From positions 55,721,740 through 55,785,739 of the forward strand of contig CM040421.1 of assembly GCA_022702705.1 (NCBI GenBank): a DNA stretch of 64,000 nt, in the 5' to 3' direction. The translations under genes and the position numbers were made by a program. Each line of letters opens with the position of its first letter. The first letter of the stretch is position 1. Positions 10,797 through 21,760 of this stretch are shown piece by piece. Origin of the DNA: Papilionanthe hookeriana x Papilionanthe teres (Eukaryota; Streptophyta; Magnoliopsida; Asparagales; Orchidaceae). The notes beneath the pieces are model-generated. The model searched no databases. It was not told where the DNA came from and was given only the letters and a program-made list of their open reading frames with translations.

Positions 10797-11398
10797 TTTC
10801 ATGTTTCTATGTTGTGTTCTGCTGGGTTTTCTCCTATTGTCTGGACCTGCTTCATTTTGGGGAGTGTTCTGCGGGTTGTGCTGCTTTGCTGTTCTTACGC
10901 TTTGGCCAGATTTTAGCTCAACAGAATTACTTTTTATGCTCGATCTGCTCGCATTTTACAAAACACCTGGAACTTCCTCCTATCATGTTACTGATCTTCT
11001 CTACAGTTTCTCATGGCTTTTCTCTTGTTAATTGGCTGTGGATGTTTTCTGCTCTTCACCTTCGGCTTCTTGGGGTCATTGTTTTGATGTGCTTCCTGTT
11101 TTCACCGTGCGGGCCCGTGCTCGATACACCATACACTTTTTCGTTTTCATGTTGGCTTTGTCTGTTATAATGTTTGGAACTTCGTTCTTTAGTTATGTTT
11201 GTTTTTTGGCCTTTAGCGGCTCTTTTGGAGTTGTTTTTTGCGTGAGTTGTATTGCGGGAGACGGAACCCCTAGGAGTGAGTTTGGGTATTGTATTTTTCT
11301 TCTTTTTTAGTTGGGGATCTGTCTCCCCCACCTCTTTTGTACTGTTTACTTTAATTAACGCGTAGGGAGCCACGAGTGCTCTTTCCCCTAAAAAAAAT
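10797..11398 (+). other. LINE 3' UTR
   Basis: After the RNase H remnant, T-rich sequence without conserved coding motifs leads to GATCTGTCTCCCCCACC near 11317 and a short A-run at 11391-11398. Short frames here have no recognisable motif and look like chance ORFs in a 3' UTR. Confidence 0.6.
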
Positions 11399-11465
11399 GT
11401 ACATATAGGTGTACATATATATATATATATATAGATACGTGTGTGTGTACATATATATACGTGTG

Positions 11466-11549
<84 letters not shown>
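11399..11549. repeat. compound (TA)n/(TG)n microsatellite
   Basis: TACATATA-type repeats are followed by about 85 bp of mostly pure GT dinucleotides (11461-11548). It directly follows the LINE A-run and may be an expanded LINE tail. Confidence 0.9.
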
Positions 11550-11551
<2 letters not shown>

Positions 11552-12108
11552 TTGGAGCAAATATAAGGATTGCAATTAATATAGTATAATAGACATTTGT
11601 TCAGATGAAACCAGTAGATATCTGAAGAAAATTCCCTTACAAAGAAAACAGATGAGAGAGTAGAGACAACATTCTTCCCCTAAGAGTTCATGAAACCTTA
11701 GAACCCAAGGTTTGAAATGAAATGGAATCAAAATTTTACCTAGAAACAATATGCCTTGGCCGAGCTTCAGAACAAGCCTTTAATGGCTGAAGTGAGTTGA
11801 AGATTCGGTAAGCGGCAGCTGCTGAAACATAGTCTTCTTGAGAGGGGTGGGTGATGGACCGACCTGCCCATTAAAACCACCAGATGCAATTTGCTCCGAT
11901 GCGATCTTGCAGGCTATAACAAAATCGATATTTGGTAGAGGCACAAATATCGATTTCTCATGCGCTCGTGGCCTATGATGAGAACCCCGCGCCATGTGCC
12001 TGTAATTTGACCCCTCACGCACCACAGCGGGGATCGAACCCTCGCCAGAGGGGACTTACAGTGACCCCGCCACCAACTGGACAAAGAATACCGCGCGCGC
12101 ACGCGCAC
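11550..12108 (-). other. unidentified block with tRNA-like Pol III boxes and an 81-codon frame
   Basis: On the minus strand GGTTCGATCC (12031-12040) is an exact Pol III B box. A CCAGTTGGTGGCGGGG stretch about 35 bp upstream (12065-12080) resembles an A box, so a tRNA-derived SINE fragment is possible. Downstream on the same strand an 81-codon ATG frame (11780-12025) ends ...PLTESSTHFSH, and a GTAAAATT splice-donor-like site lies near 11741. I do not recognise the peptide. It could be SINE-adjacent DNA or a captured exon. Confidence 0.35.
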
Positions 12109-12164
12109 ACACACAGATATATATATACAGACATGTACAAATGTACGGACATGTACATATGTAA

Positions 12165-12209
<45 letters not shown>

Positions 12210-12362
12210 TGTATATACATGTATATACATATATATGTATGTATCTATGTATATACATATATACATGTATGCAATGTATATACATTTACATGTATCTATA
12301 TGTGTATATATCTATATACATCTATATGTATGTATATATATATATATACATACATATAAATA
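12109..12362. repeat. compound (CA)/(TA)/(TACATG) microsatellite
   Basis: GCGCGCAC and CACACA repeats are followed by long TA runs and TATACATG-type repeats to about 12356. Long tyrosine/isoleucine-rich frames on both strands here are artefacts of the repeat. Confidence 0.9.
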
Positions 12363-12703
12363 TGAAGATGGCGGCTGTCGTTGCTCTGTTAGGGATTCGA
12401 TCACCATGTCCTCTTCTTCCTAGGTGACTCCTTTAAAGCCTCTTTCTAGTTGTTTTTACTGATTGGGTGTCTAAACTTCATCTTCACTGGTTTCTTCTTC
12501 TCCTTTTTGGTTTTTGAACTTTTGAGGTTTTCCCAAGCATTACTTTTTAAATCCTTCTGTGGTCGGCTTACCATTACATTGGATTCTATTGGTGGCCCTA
12601 GCTTTCTTGGTGAAGGAACTTACTTCTTGGTTTTGTTGGGTTGTTCTTTGTGCCCTTCTGGCTTCAAGCTTTACTCTCCCTTGGCTCCTGTTGAGTTGGA
12701 CTG

Positions 12704-13132
12704 ATGGCAGACCCCTTCATTCCTCTTATACCTAATTTGTCCGGGAAATTTTCCTATGCAAATGTGGTGGTGAATGAAGTGGATATACTATTAAATGGTG
12801 ACAAACTTATTTTCCCTCAAAGCTATCATGATACCTTTGAGGGAAAAGGAGATTATCCTTTCATCAATAATGTTGGTAGAAAAGGAGGAAAACCTACCTT
12901 GGTCTTCACAGAAGTTGAAATTTCTAACCTTGCTAATAATTACAAATTCACTCTAATTGGAAAATCTCAATTCGACCACCCTAAGATGGAAATTATACAG
13001 AATGTAATTGAGGACCCTAAATTGGTGGGAGCTTGGAAGGTGGACTTATTTGATGGAAGACATTTTATGATACATCTTACAAAAGGAAGAGAACTATGCA
13101 AGGGTTTTCTCAAAGGAATAAAGACTAATTGA
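12704..13132 (+). pseudogene. LINE-2 ORF1, N-terminal half
   Basis: This 142-codon frame starts at ATG 12704 (MADPFIPLIPNLSGKFSYANVV). It aligns in pattern with the first LINE's ORF1: INNVGRKGGKPTLVFTEVEI, then FTLIGKSQFDHPKMEII and LVGAWKVDLFDGRHFMIHL, the DUF4283 region. A stop and frameshift at about 13130 break it, and the rest continues in another frame. Confidence 0.75.
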
Positions 13133-14101
13133 AGGAAAATATATGAACCTGCTTAAATGGTCCCCTGAATTTAATCCTAGCCAAGAGCCACCAATTGTGC
13201 CTATTTGGTTTAAATTTCCTAGGCTTAAACTTCATTTTTTTCATCCACCAAGTTCTTTATTCAATTGGCACTGTTTTAGGGAGACCCATGAAGTTGGATA
13301 TTTCCACATTCAATCTGTGTAAACCCTTTGCTGCTAGGATTTTGGTGGAGAGAGACATTACATTTCTTGAATTAAATGAGATCTGGCTTGGCACTGCCCA
13401 CAATGGACACTATAACAAATCATCATGAAATAGAGAGCCTACTATTGCAACCACTGCATAATGTTTGGCCATAAATATGATATGTGTTTCAAGTTACACC
13501 CTAACCTAACGTGAAATATCCTTGTCCATATGGACAGTCCACTTGTAGAAGCTCCCAGGACTTACCCTACAAATTCTGCTGAGGCATAAGAAAACTCTTC
13601 CTTCATTCCCAATGCTCCATAGATCCTTACATTAACAAAATTGATTCCCCTGATATCGTAAATGTTCCTATTAGAGTGGCTCCAGAAGATTCCCATCAGG
13701 ACCTATCTAATGCAATAATTAGTGTTGTTCTAGAAACTAAATTGGCTCCAGAAATTATTGTTTGTGGGGAACCAGTTAAGGTCCTTTCGATACCCCTCAG
13801 TTGATTGTTGTTGATCAAGTGGATGCTCTTCCCAACTATGGTATGCATCATCAATCCGCTGAATTATCATGTACCTGTTGATTATCCCATCATTCAGAAT
13901 GTTACACAATTTGTTACTTAAATAAGGGATGAGGACTTAATGCTAGCAAGAACTGAATTTGAGGATGATTGGGTTGTACAAAAACCTAGAAGAAAAATAA
14001 ATCATTAGAGTTGAGTCATTTACCTGAGGAGATCATTATTGTTGTTGAAGACTCAAACTAATAGGCTACCTCTTTTTCTAGGCTAACTAAAGCTGGGAAG
14101 A
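13133..14101 (+). pseudogene. LINE-2 ORF1, C-terminal half with zinc knuckle, broken
   Basis: The frame at 13195-13428 carries VLYSIGTVLGRPMKLDIS, then ARILVERDITF and NEIWLGTAHNGHY, matching the end of the DUF4283-like domain of the first LINE. A CCHC knuckle CNHCIMFGHKYDMC follows at about 13450-13491 in a shifted frame. The remaining sequence to 14101 is degraded acidic low-complexity tail with several stops. Confidence 0.65.
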
Positions 14102-14325
14102 ATGCCCACCATGATTAACCTATTGTGCTGGAACATTAGGAGAGCGACTGACCCTAGCTCCCTTAATAGACTTGTCAATTTAAACAGGGTTCACAGATTT
14201 TGGGTCTTTGTAGTTCTAGAACCTTTGGTTCACTCCAACTTACATAAAATTACTAAGAAATTTCCTCACAATGGCTTCAGCGCAAACTGCTCCAACAAAT
14301 ACTTTTCTGCAGAAAAGTGATGTAT
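14102..14325 (+). pseudogene. LINE-2 endonuclease N-terminus, truncated
   Basis: The 72-codon frame contains INLLCWNIRRATDPSSLNRLV and FVVLEPLVHSNL, the first two conserved blocks of the LINE endonuclease (catalytic Asn and Glu). It stops at a TGA near 14320. Nothing LINE-like follows, so the metal-binding GDFN and SDH blocks and the whole RT are missing. Confidence 0.7.
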
Positions 14326-15838
14326 AAAACCTTTCGTTGGCCTCATATAGTATAGGTTTTAAATAAAATCATTTGATAAAGCAATGAGATAATCAAAAGA
14401 AAAATTAGATGCTAAAATATAATTAAAGTGTTGTATTGAGTATCGAGTATGATAACTTGATTTATTTGTTAAAATGAGATTCTGAGTTTGTAGAGTATCA
14501 CCACCTCCGGTGTGTAAAAAATTGTTGCCTAAACTCAAGCTAGTTAAACTTGTTAATTATACTAATAAATCCTTTTTTTGTTGCATAAAGTTTACTTTTC
14601 TATAGTTAAAGTAAGGGGTTATCATCTTAAATTATTCAATGGTCATTACATCATGATAACATAAGAATCTATCAACCTAGTCTGAGTCTACTCTAAAATT
14701 TCTAGGCCACTTTGATTAACTTCATTAAGTCCAATCAACATTTGCTAAAAATTTTCACATTTAATTGATCTGTTTAAGGTATTATATCTTACTTAGAGAA
14801 TTAATCCATTCATTATAAATAAATGTAAAATAATTTGTTTGCATTGTCATAACATAATAAAAAAACCATGCATCCAAAAGCATCTAATATTGCATAAATA
14901 ATCTCGTGGAGTAATCATGTTCCACTAAATGTTCATGTTATCATTATACGTTCAAGAATAAATACTGACATACAAATGATAAAAGCATAATGATTCACTA
15001 CAAAGCTTGTAGGTAAAGAGAATAAACATTTGCTTTGCAAAATATTAAAACCGTGAGGTAATACAAGCAGTCATATTAGAGATGAATACACAAAAGTTAG
15101 AGTCAATGATGGTCGAAAGAATCTCCTTAGCATAAATTTTCCCTTAATAGGCTAGAATAAATTAACCACTTATGAATTGATTGTCATAAACTAAAGATTC
15201 AATTCTTTTTTGAAAAGTATGATTCATGTAGGTTTCAAATTTGCACTAATAGATAGTTCCAAAACATATAAGAGGGAAAACAAATGCAACACTCTGTAAT
15301 CGATGCATTAATTAATTCTTCAGTTATGATTTCAATTGATAGGATTTGCATGCTATGACACTGCTATCTTTCATCAATATATCTTAGCCCTTGAAGGGAG
15401 CTTCAATAATTAATTCAAATCCTTCAAATTCCTTAAGAATATTTAAAATTAATGTCAATATGTTTTATTTCATTTATTTTCACCATCACTCCGACTTAAA
15501 ATCCTATCAAATAAGATGAGAAAATAATTTTTTTTTCATGAACTTTGGTGAATATCAAACAAAATCTAAGAAACTTTTAACAGGTAACAATGCCAGAGTA
15601 TAAATGACTGTTATAAATTAGATCATTATCTATACAAATAAAAATATATTAAGTGCGGTTGGATAGCTCCATTAATCAAATTCATAAATGTTATTGGAGT
15701 ACTGATGAACTCAAATGTTACGAACAAGAATTTATAAAGCTTGTATTACACTTGCTTCATAATCTTCAAAGAATAATTTTATAGAAGTGCATTGGACATG
15801 AAGAGGAGGCTTTATTTTTCTTTTGTCTATACTATAAG

Positions 15839-15840
<2 letters not shown>
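14326..15840. other. AT-rich intergenic sequence
   Basis: I see no gene and no obvious repeat. It may be decayed transposon DNA. Confidence 0.4.

Positions 15841-15912
<72 letters not shown>
15841..15912. repeat. (CT)n microsatellite
   Basis: About 70 bp of nearly pure CT dinucleotides, with single interruptions near 15878 and 15899. The (LS)n peptide frame across it is an artefact. Confidence 0.95.
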
Positions 15913-16638
15913 TCCTTCCTTTCTCCTCTTCTCTACTCCATATATTTTATGATTATGAGATACCTTATAAGTATGGATTACATAAATATTAATGATCAAC
16001 TACAATTAAATAGTTTTGTAACCTCTATTATGAAATTTAATATAGCCGTGATTTAGAATTTTGTAAAGAAAGACATTATTTCGAATAATTTAAAATTTGA
16101 CTCCACACTTAATCAATCAAGCATTATGATTATATTGTTATTTATCATTTTATTTAATCCTTAATAATCAATATGCATATGGCCCGTAAAACTATATAAA
16201 AAATCCATTACTACACCTTAATAAAGAAAACTTAATTATTGGCAAAATACTTACCATTAGGTTAATTTGGTTATTATTGGCTCACTAATACATGAATTAA
16301 TTCAACCAATCTCCTATTGTGCACTATCTATGATTTGTATATTTATCATTTTTTTTTAATTATCCACATGAACATTTGAATTTATGTTAATTATGAAATA
16401 TTGCAACATACAAATACTTTAATAATAGGACCATGTTGTAATAATTTTCCTACAATGTTAAATAGTTTTCATAATTTATAATAAAAAAAATATATATTTT
16501 TAATGGACTATTATTATTGTTGTATTCTTTAGGGAAATGCAATCATTGTTCTAAAATATTTTTTGAATAAAATTAATAACAGGACCAATGATGGTATAAT
16601 TTTTCTAGTCCCTTTAATTTTTTTTAAATAACACTAAA
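15913..16638. other. AT-rich intergenic sequence
   Basis: No coding or repeat structure is recognised. Confidence 0.4.
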
Positions 16639-16722
16639 TAGGACGCAATGGAGAAAAAAGATTCATGTAGCCGACTCCACTTAGTGGGATTAAGGCTTTG
16701 TTGACGTTGTTGTTGTTGTAAT
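16639..16722 (+). mobile_element. 3' end of an RTE-type LINE or derived SINE
   Basis: The sequence ATTCATGTAGCCGACTCCAC, TTAGTGGGATTAAGGC and (TTG)n GTTGTTGTTGTTG is the characteristic 3' terminus of plant RTE-clade LINEs and SINEs that share their tail. The same terminus occurs inverted at 39374-39450. Confidence 0.7.
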
Positions 16723-19300
16723 ATATAACAAGAAAATAGCTATTTATGAATAATAGTAATAATAGTAATAATAATAATAAATTAGAAAAAATCAATTCAA
16801 AACATAAAAAGCAACTAAATAAAAGTTTAATCAAATAAAAAAAATATAACTTTAATTATCTTTTATATAGTTCATCAGCGCCACATAAATTCTCAAATTG
16901 TAGAACTGATTTCACCTATTTTTTGACGATATCTTCCCAAGCCTGAATTGTCAATCATCAATATGCATCAACACAAGCAAACAAAAGCCGTACTATTCTG
17001 TAAACCGAATTACACAAATACAGCAAAAATCACATAAGTTTTAAATATATACATACATCTGATTACAATTTGAATAATTGAACTAGTTCATTTCCACCAG
17101 ATGTGACCACTCCAGTAGCCAAACCAAATTTTCAGAACACAAATGTCAAAATCTTAAATTAAAGCTGCTCATATTTAAATTCAATTTTCTTTCTTTACAT
17201 ATCTTAAAATATTATAACTATAATTATTTATGTTTATGGAAAGCAAAATTTTTTGTTATCAAAGATTGAATGTTATATTAACCTCTTATCATTATTTATA
17301 TCGTTTCGGCTGTCAGGGTTAGGCGACAAAATACTGGACAAAAAAATGTCTGGGGCAAATTATCATTTGTATTTAAATTGAAGGAAAATGACCTGCCAAC
17401 AGCAATTTGTGATTTTGTTCATTAAAGAAGAGGAAATAGCGGTTTCGGGGTTGTTAACCGATACAGGACAGACAGGAAACAGCTAAGTATGTTCTACATA
17501 TTCAAAGCAGGCATCGTTCCACGAGAGGCAATAAATAATACGGTAAAGTTAAAGCTGTGCCTCTCGTTTTGATCAATACAATGGCAGTACTTCACGGGCA
17601 AAAGATAATTATAGAAAATAAAGACGGGGCGTTTGAAGTCTTCTCTACCTACGCAATTTAATGCCTTTTCTTTAGGCTTTGTTGTTTGTTTGAAAATAAA
17701 AATGTAATTTTGTTAGCTTTTTTTTTAGTAGATATTATAAGATTAAAATAACAATTGATATGTATGAGATGATGACATTTGTGGGGGAGGTGAATGACAA
17801 TCGAGTCGTTTGAAAGTAATCATTAAAGTGTTACATGAGCTAGTTTTAGGGCTTTTAATACATGAGCTAGTTTTAGGGCTTTTAATTTATAAGTGCGGCG
17901 GCGTTTTAAAAAATATCGCGTTATTATTTGAAAAATATGTTTCGGCAGCTTATCCGAAAATGTGATTGGGTTTTACCGGTTAAGTCACGATCGTAATCAA
18001 CCATAATCAACCCATGGCTACATTTCTAGATAAGTTTTTTATCCTGAAACGCACAAGCTGCTTCAAACGCACCCATAATCTCAGAGTTTATAAACGTATA
18101 AAAATATTCCTCAAATCTTTAATTTAAGGTTTAAATAATTCCCACAGAAGACTATTTGAGTTCAACTTTAAGATAGAAATTATTTTGATACTTGTATAAA
18201 CTCTTCGACTAAAATAACACCTATGAAGTTGTCAGGATCGGGTAAAGTTAAGTCATGATTTTAAAACCAATCATTCATTCAATTGGTTCAGTCCAAAATT
18301 TAAATCATTTCTGCATAAAAGCAAAATTAAATAAGTCAAAAAGCAGGTTGCAACGCGAACCGGTGAACTAGTATGAATTTTAGACAACTGGCCACTTCTA
18401 ATTATGTACAATTTAAGTCTTCTGTTTTAGTAGATGGCTAAAAATATGATATTTTAATTAAAATATTAGAAAATATGATGTCTCATAATTTTTATTTATG
18501 ATGTTATTCAAATTATTCAAGAATGAAGTTTCTTAAATTAAAAATTTATTTATTAAATCGATAAAAAAAATTTTGTTACATCATTGTTATATTATGTAAT
18601 CTATAACTAAATAAATTTTAATTTTGTTACCTCATTCTGTTGAACTTCTTCTAAACTATTAAACCTTGAATCTCCTTTTTATCCAATTTTGACGTGAGAT
18701 CTGATTCTTACAACCATGTCTTTTACTATGTGATGATGTGAATGGATGGTTGAAATCTTTATTGACTTTAATAAATTTCAAAAATAATTTAAGAAGTTTA
18801 ATTTTTTAAGTTGAAGAACTTGAATATTATCTTATTCTTTTACATTTGTAAACACAATTTTTTGTTTAACCAAAATATTGCATCAACGCCATGATAAAAT
18901 ACTTCTCATTTCCTTCATAAATTGCATAATTATTTTTCTGTTTATGTACTAATTTCTTATGTATTTTGTATATTTTTATCTCAGCGCATTAATAAAATTG
19001 TGAAAATAATAGACAATTATTGCGTGTGTGTTGGATCTTCTTACAAATGAAGATGTAATCTTCCTTTCTGTGAGATGGTCCAACAATGTGTGGTTGTAAT
19101 CCAATAAAACTGTACAATGGTCTCGTGGGGATAAAATAATGTTGATCCACACTTAAAACTCAAGGATCCTCTAAAGATATATTATCTCACCAATCTTCAA
19201 CCATATTCTTTCACATGTAAATAGCGTACACCTATTTATAAATCTTAAGAGTAACATTTTCTATAAATGCCATCAAAATCCAAAACACTCTATCAGAAGA
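16723..19300. other. AT-rich intergenic sequence
   Basis: It starts with an imperfect (AAT)n run (16750-16790). A 27-bp tandem duplication lies at 17833-17886. A 26-codon ATG frame at 17581-17661 opens with codons for MAVLHGQKII, but its short length and lack of support do not allow a gene call. The rest shows nothing recognisable. Confidence 0.35.
17833..17886 (+). repeat. 27-bp direct tandem duplication
   Basis: The unit ACATGAGCTAGTTTTAGGGC plus seven bases (TTTTAAT) occurs twice without mismatch, head to tail. Confidence 0.95.
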
Positions 19301-19309
19301 TTCAGAATT

Positions 19310-21760
19310 GCTGTGTGTCAGAAAGTTCTCGTCGGTAGAGTATTGAATTATTAGCAAAGCATTGCACAAAAACCCATCACACATTCATAAAAATAAAGAG
19401 AAGTAAGCAGGAGGAGACACCTTAATTTTTATGTTGAAAACCTTGGAAAGAGAAAAAATTCATGGGGCCTAGTTTATAATATTCCACTATAAATGATAAG
19501 TATGCAAGTCCACTCTTTTCTTAAATTAGGGAAGATGGAGTTACATAGTCGATCATTGAAATTTACAATAGTGGTACATCAAGAATAGCCATGGTCTCGT
19601 TGTACTGAATGTATTTCTCGGTAATAGTAGGTTGCAAAGGCCGTAGTTGATTGTTATGGAGACAATATTCTGTTGTGAATGTTGTAGGTAGTGGTTGTTG
19701 CACCAACTTGTCATATAGGGTGTAGTTGAATGGCATGGTAGTAGTTAGCCATGTGGGCCACTAATCGTTACTTTAAGAGCATTGATTGACTACAAAGAAC
19801 ACAGTAGGAAGTTTTAAGAGCAATGAACCGCGTATGCCATAGTGGTGAGCTGCAATAACATCAGTAAGCCGTAGAGGCTGGCGTTAAGAGCTACATGAAC
19901 TGTAAGCCGCGTAAGTCGTAGTTGCTCATGTAGGATGTAGTGGTGAGTTGTGATGACGTCAGTAGGCCATAGACGTAATTATTGGTAGTTGCTTGAGTCG
20001 TAAGCATGTAGGTCATAATTGATCACATAAGTCATAGTGGTGAGCTGCGATGACAATAAAGACTGGAGAGGCCGGAGTCGTAAGCTACATCAGCTGTGGA
20101 TCACATAAGTTGCAGTTGGTCATATATGCGTTAGTGGTGAGCTGTGATGATGTTTGTAGGCCACAAGGGCCAGAGTCGAGAATTGCAAGCTGTGAGCCAC
20201 GTAGGTTATCATTGGTCATGTAGGCTGCAGTTGGTCACATAGGACATAGTGGTGAGCTGTGATGATGTCTGTAAGCTGCAAGAGTAGGATTTGAGAGTTG
20301 TGATGATGTATGTAGGCTATAGAAGTAGTAGTCGGGAGCTGTATGAGTTGTGAGCCACATAAGTCATATTTGGTTACACATGTCATAATGGTGAGTTGTG
20401 ATGACTTATGCAGGTTGCAGTGGTCAGAGTTGAATGTTGCACGAGTTGTGATAAAATTTTTAGGTCATTGAGGATAGAGTTGGGAGATGCACTAGTTGTA
20501 TCATGTCCGTGGCCTTAAAGCATATAGTTGGGAGCTGCACAAGCTATGATAGCATCTGCAGCTAGCAAATGCCGGAAGTGAGAGCTGCATTAGCTGTGAT
20601 AAAATCCGTAGGCCATAAAGGCTAGAGTTTGGAGATACAAAAGCTGTAAATCAAGTAGGTTGTAGTTTCTTATGTAGGTCATAGTGGTGAGCTCTGACGA
20701 CATCTGTAAGTTGCAGAGTCCAGAACCTGGAGCTAAATTAGATGTAATCCATGTAGTTCATAATTAGTCATATAGGCCACAATGGTGTATTGTTCGTAGG
20801 CCACAGAGGTTAATTCAAGAGTTGCACAAGTTGCAAGCCATGTAGTTCGTAGTTTTTCATGTAGACCAAAGTGATGAGCTATGACGAGAGAGTCATATGA
20901 GTTTGAAGAAAGTCACAGTCTTTGTGGTGCTTTATTACACCATTTTTTAGAGGCATCGTTGCACATTATGTGGGTTACACTACTACACCAATATCGAGTG
21001 TGTTGTTGCACCATATTTAAGGTTTGTTATTACATCATCATTGAGGTGTGTCGTTGCACGGTGTACTGGATGACGTATTGCTCTATTTGGTGCTTCATTG
21101 TTCAACAACATATGTTGGGATTCTACAATACACGTTATGACATCATAAGAGACTTTACTGCAAGGAGCAGGTAGCAGCTGAAGGTGGTAGACATTGTTCG
21201 ATAGGTGTTTGTAGGAGAGAGAAGAATTGGTCGAATCTTTGGTGCATAAATAATTTCGGGCTTCAAATCCTTCTACAAACTTTGATCTTCTTTTCGCTCT
21301 AGGTCTAGGTCCCTCTCAAGCATACGGGGAGGGCTCACTTTATAGAGTCAGTGTTGCAAATAAGAAAGGAATGTGGACCCCTCTGATCTAATGGCCTAGA
21401 GATGTTCCTTTGAATGGGAAGTGTTCTATATACTTTTAAGTGCCTTGATGATGTCATAATGTAGTGATCCTAGACTCATTGGATTTGTCTTGTCAAGACG
21501 CTTGATTTGACTATAAGCTTGTACTATTTAGAATTTGTTTGACCTTCCAATTGTGCACTGAAAGCTTCCAAAAGTGGTTTAACGACTTGCTCTTGCTTGA
21601 TTTGACTCGGATTGGACCAAATTTTGTATTATTGAGTGTGTCTCGCTCAGTCAGTCAATTTGATTATAAGTTTGTCGAAATCAGAGTTCAGGGTGATTTT
21701 TAATCAAGGTTTGAACATTTCTTACTAAAAATGTTCCCTCAAGATTCATGCAATTCCTCA
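19310..21760 (+). mobile_element. dispersed repeat family R, copy 1 (LTR-like, with internal minisatellite)
   Basis: Both ends match 42500-43530. The left flank shares CGGTAGAGTA, followed by a CATAAAA...AAAGAGAA...AAGC block. The right flank shares AGACTCATTGGATTTGTCTT (19 of 20 positions or nearly so) and a GACTATAAGCTTGT block. Between the flanks this copy holds about 1.3 kb of degenerate ~100-bp repeats. There is no ORF of note. An LTR or non-autonomous element is possible, but no PBS, PPT or clear TG...CA ends were identified. Confidence 0.5.
19620..20880 (+). repeat. degenerate ~100-bp minisatellite of family R copy 1
   Basis: The phrase GTGGTGAGCTGTGATGA recurs with variations near 19842, 19940, 20037, 20133, 20249, 20388, 20684 and 20870. 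It is joined by GTAGGCCA and CATGTAGG segments. Spacing is 96-98 bp at first, then irregular. Confidence 0.75.

Larger units (their letters stand above)
4990..11398 (+). mobile_element. L1-type LINE retrotransposon, near full length but decayed
   Basis: The order is a 5' leader, ORF1 (DUF4283-like domain plus zinc knuckle), ORF2 (endonuclease, reverse transcriptase, zf-RVT, RNase H), a 3' UTR and a short A-run near 11392. This is the layout of plant L1-clade LINEs. Several frameshifts and stops break both ORFs, so it is inactive. It lies between TA/TG-rich microsatellite sequence on both sides, which hides any target-site duplication. It is closely related in ORF1 design to the partial LINE at 12360-14320. 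Confidence 0.85.
12363..14325 (+). mobile_element. second L1-type LINE, 5' portion only
   Basis: It has the same design as the LINE at 4990-11398: a leader, then ORF1 with DUF4283-like domain and zinc knuckle, then the first part of the endonuclease. The homology stops near 14325, before RT. Retaining a 5' end and lacking the 3' end is the reverse of the normal 5' truncation of LINEs, so a later deletion or rearrangement is likely. Confidence 0.75.

Noticed and set aside
12000..12083. tRNA gene on the minus strand
   Set aside because: A B box is present, but no complete cloverleaf with anticodon stem and acceptor stem can be drawn by eye.
11351..12427. Long Thr/His- or Tyr/Ile-rich frames on both strands
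   Set aside because: They translate dinucleotide and TACATG microsatellites.
15792..15992. 66-codon protein with (LS)n
   Set aside because: It is a translation of a (CT)n microsatellite.
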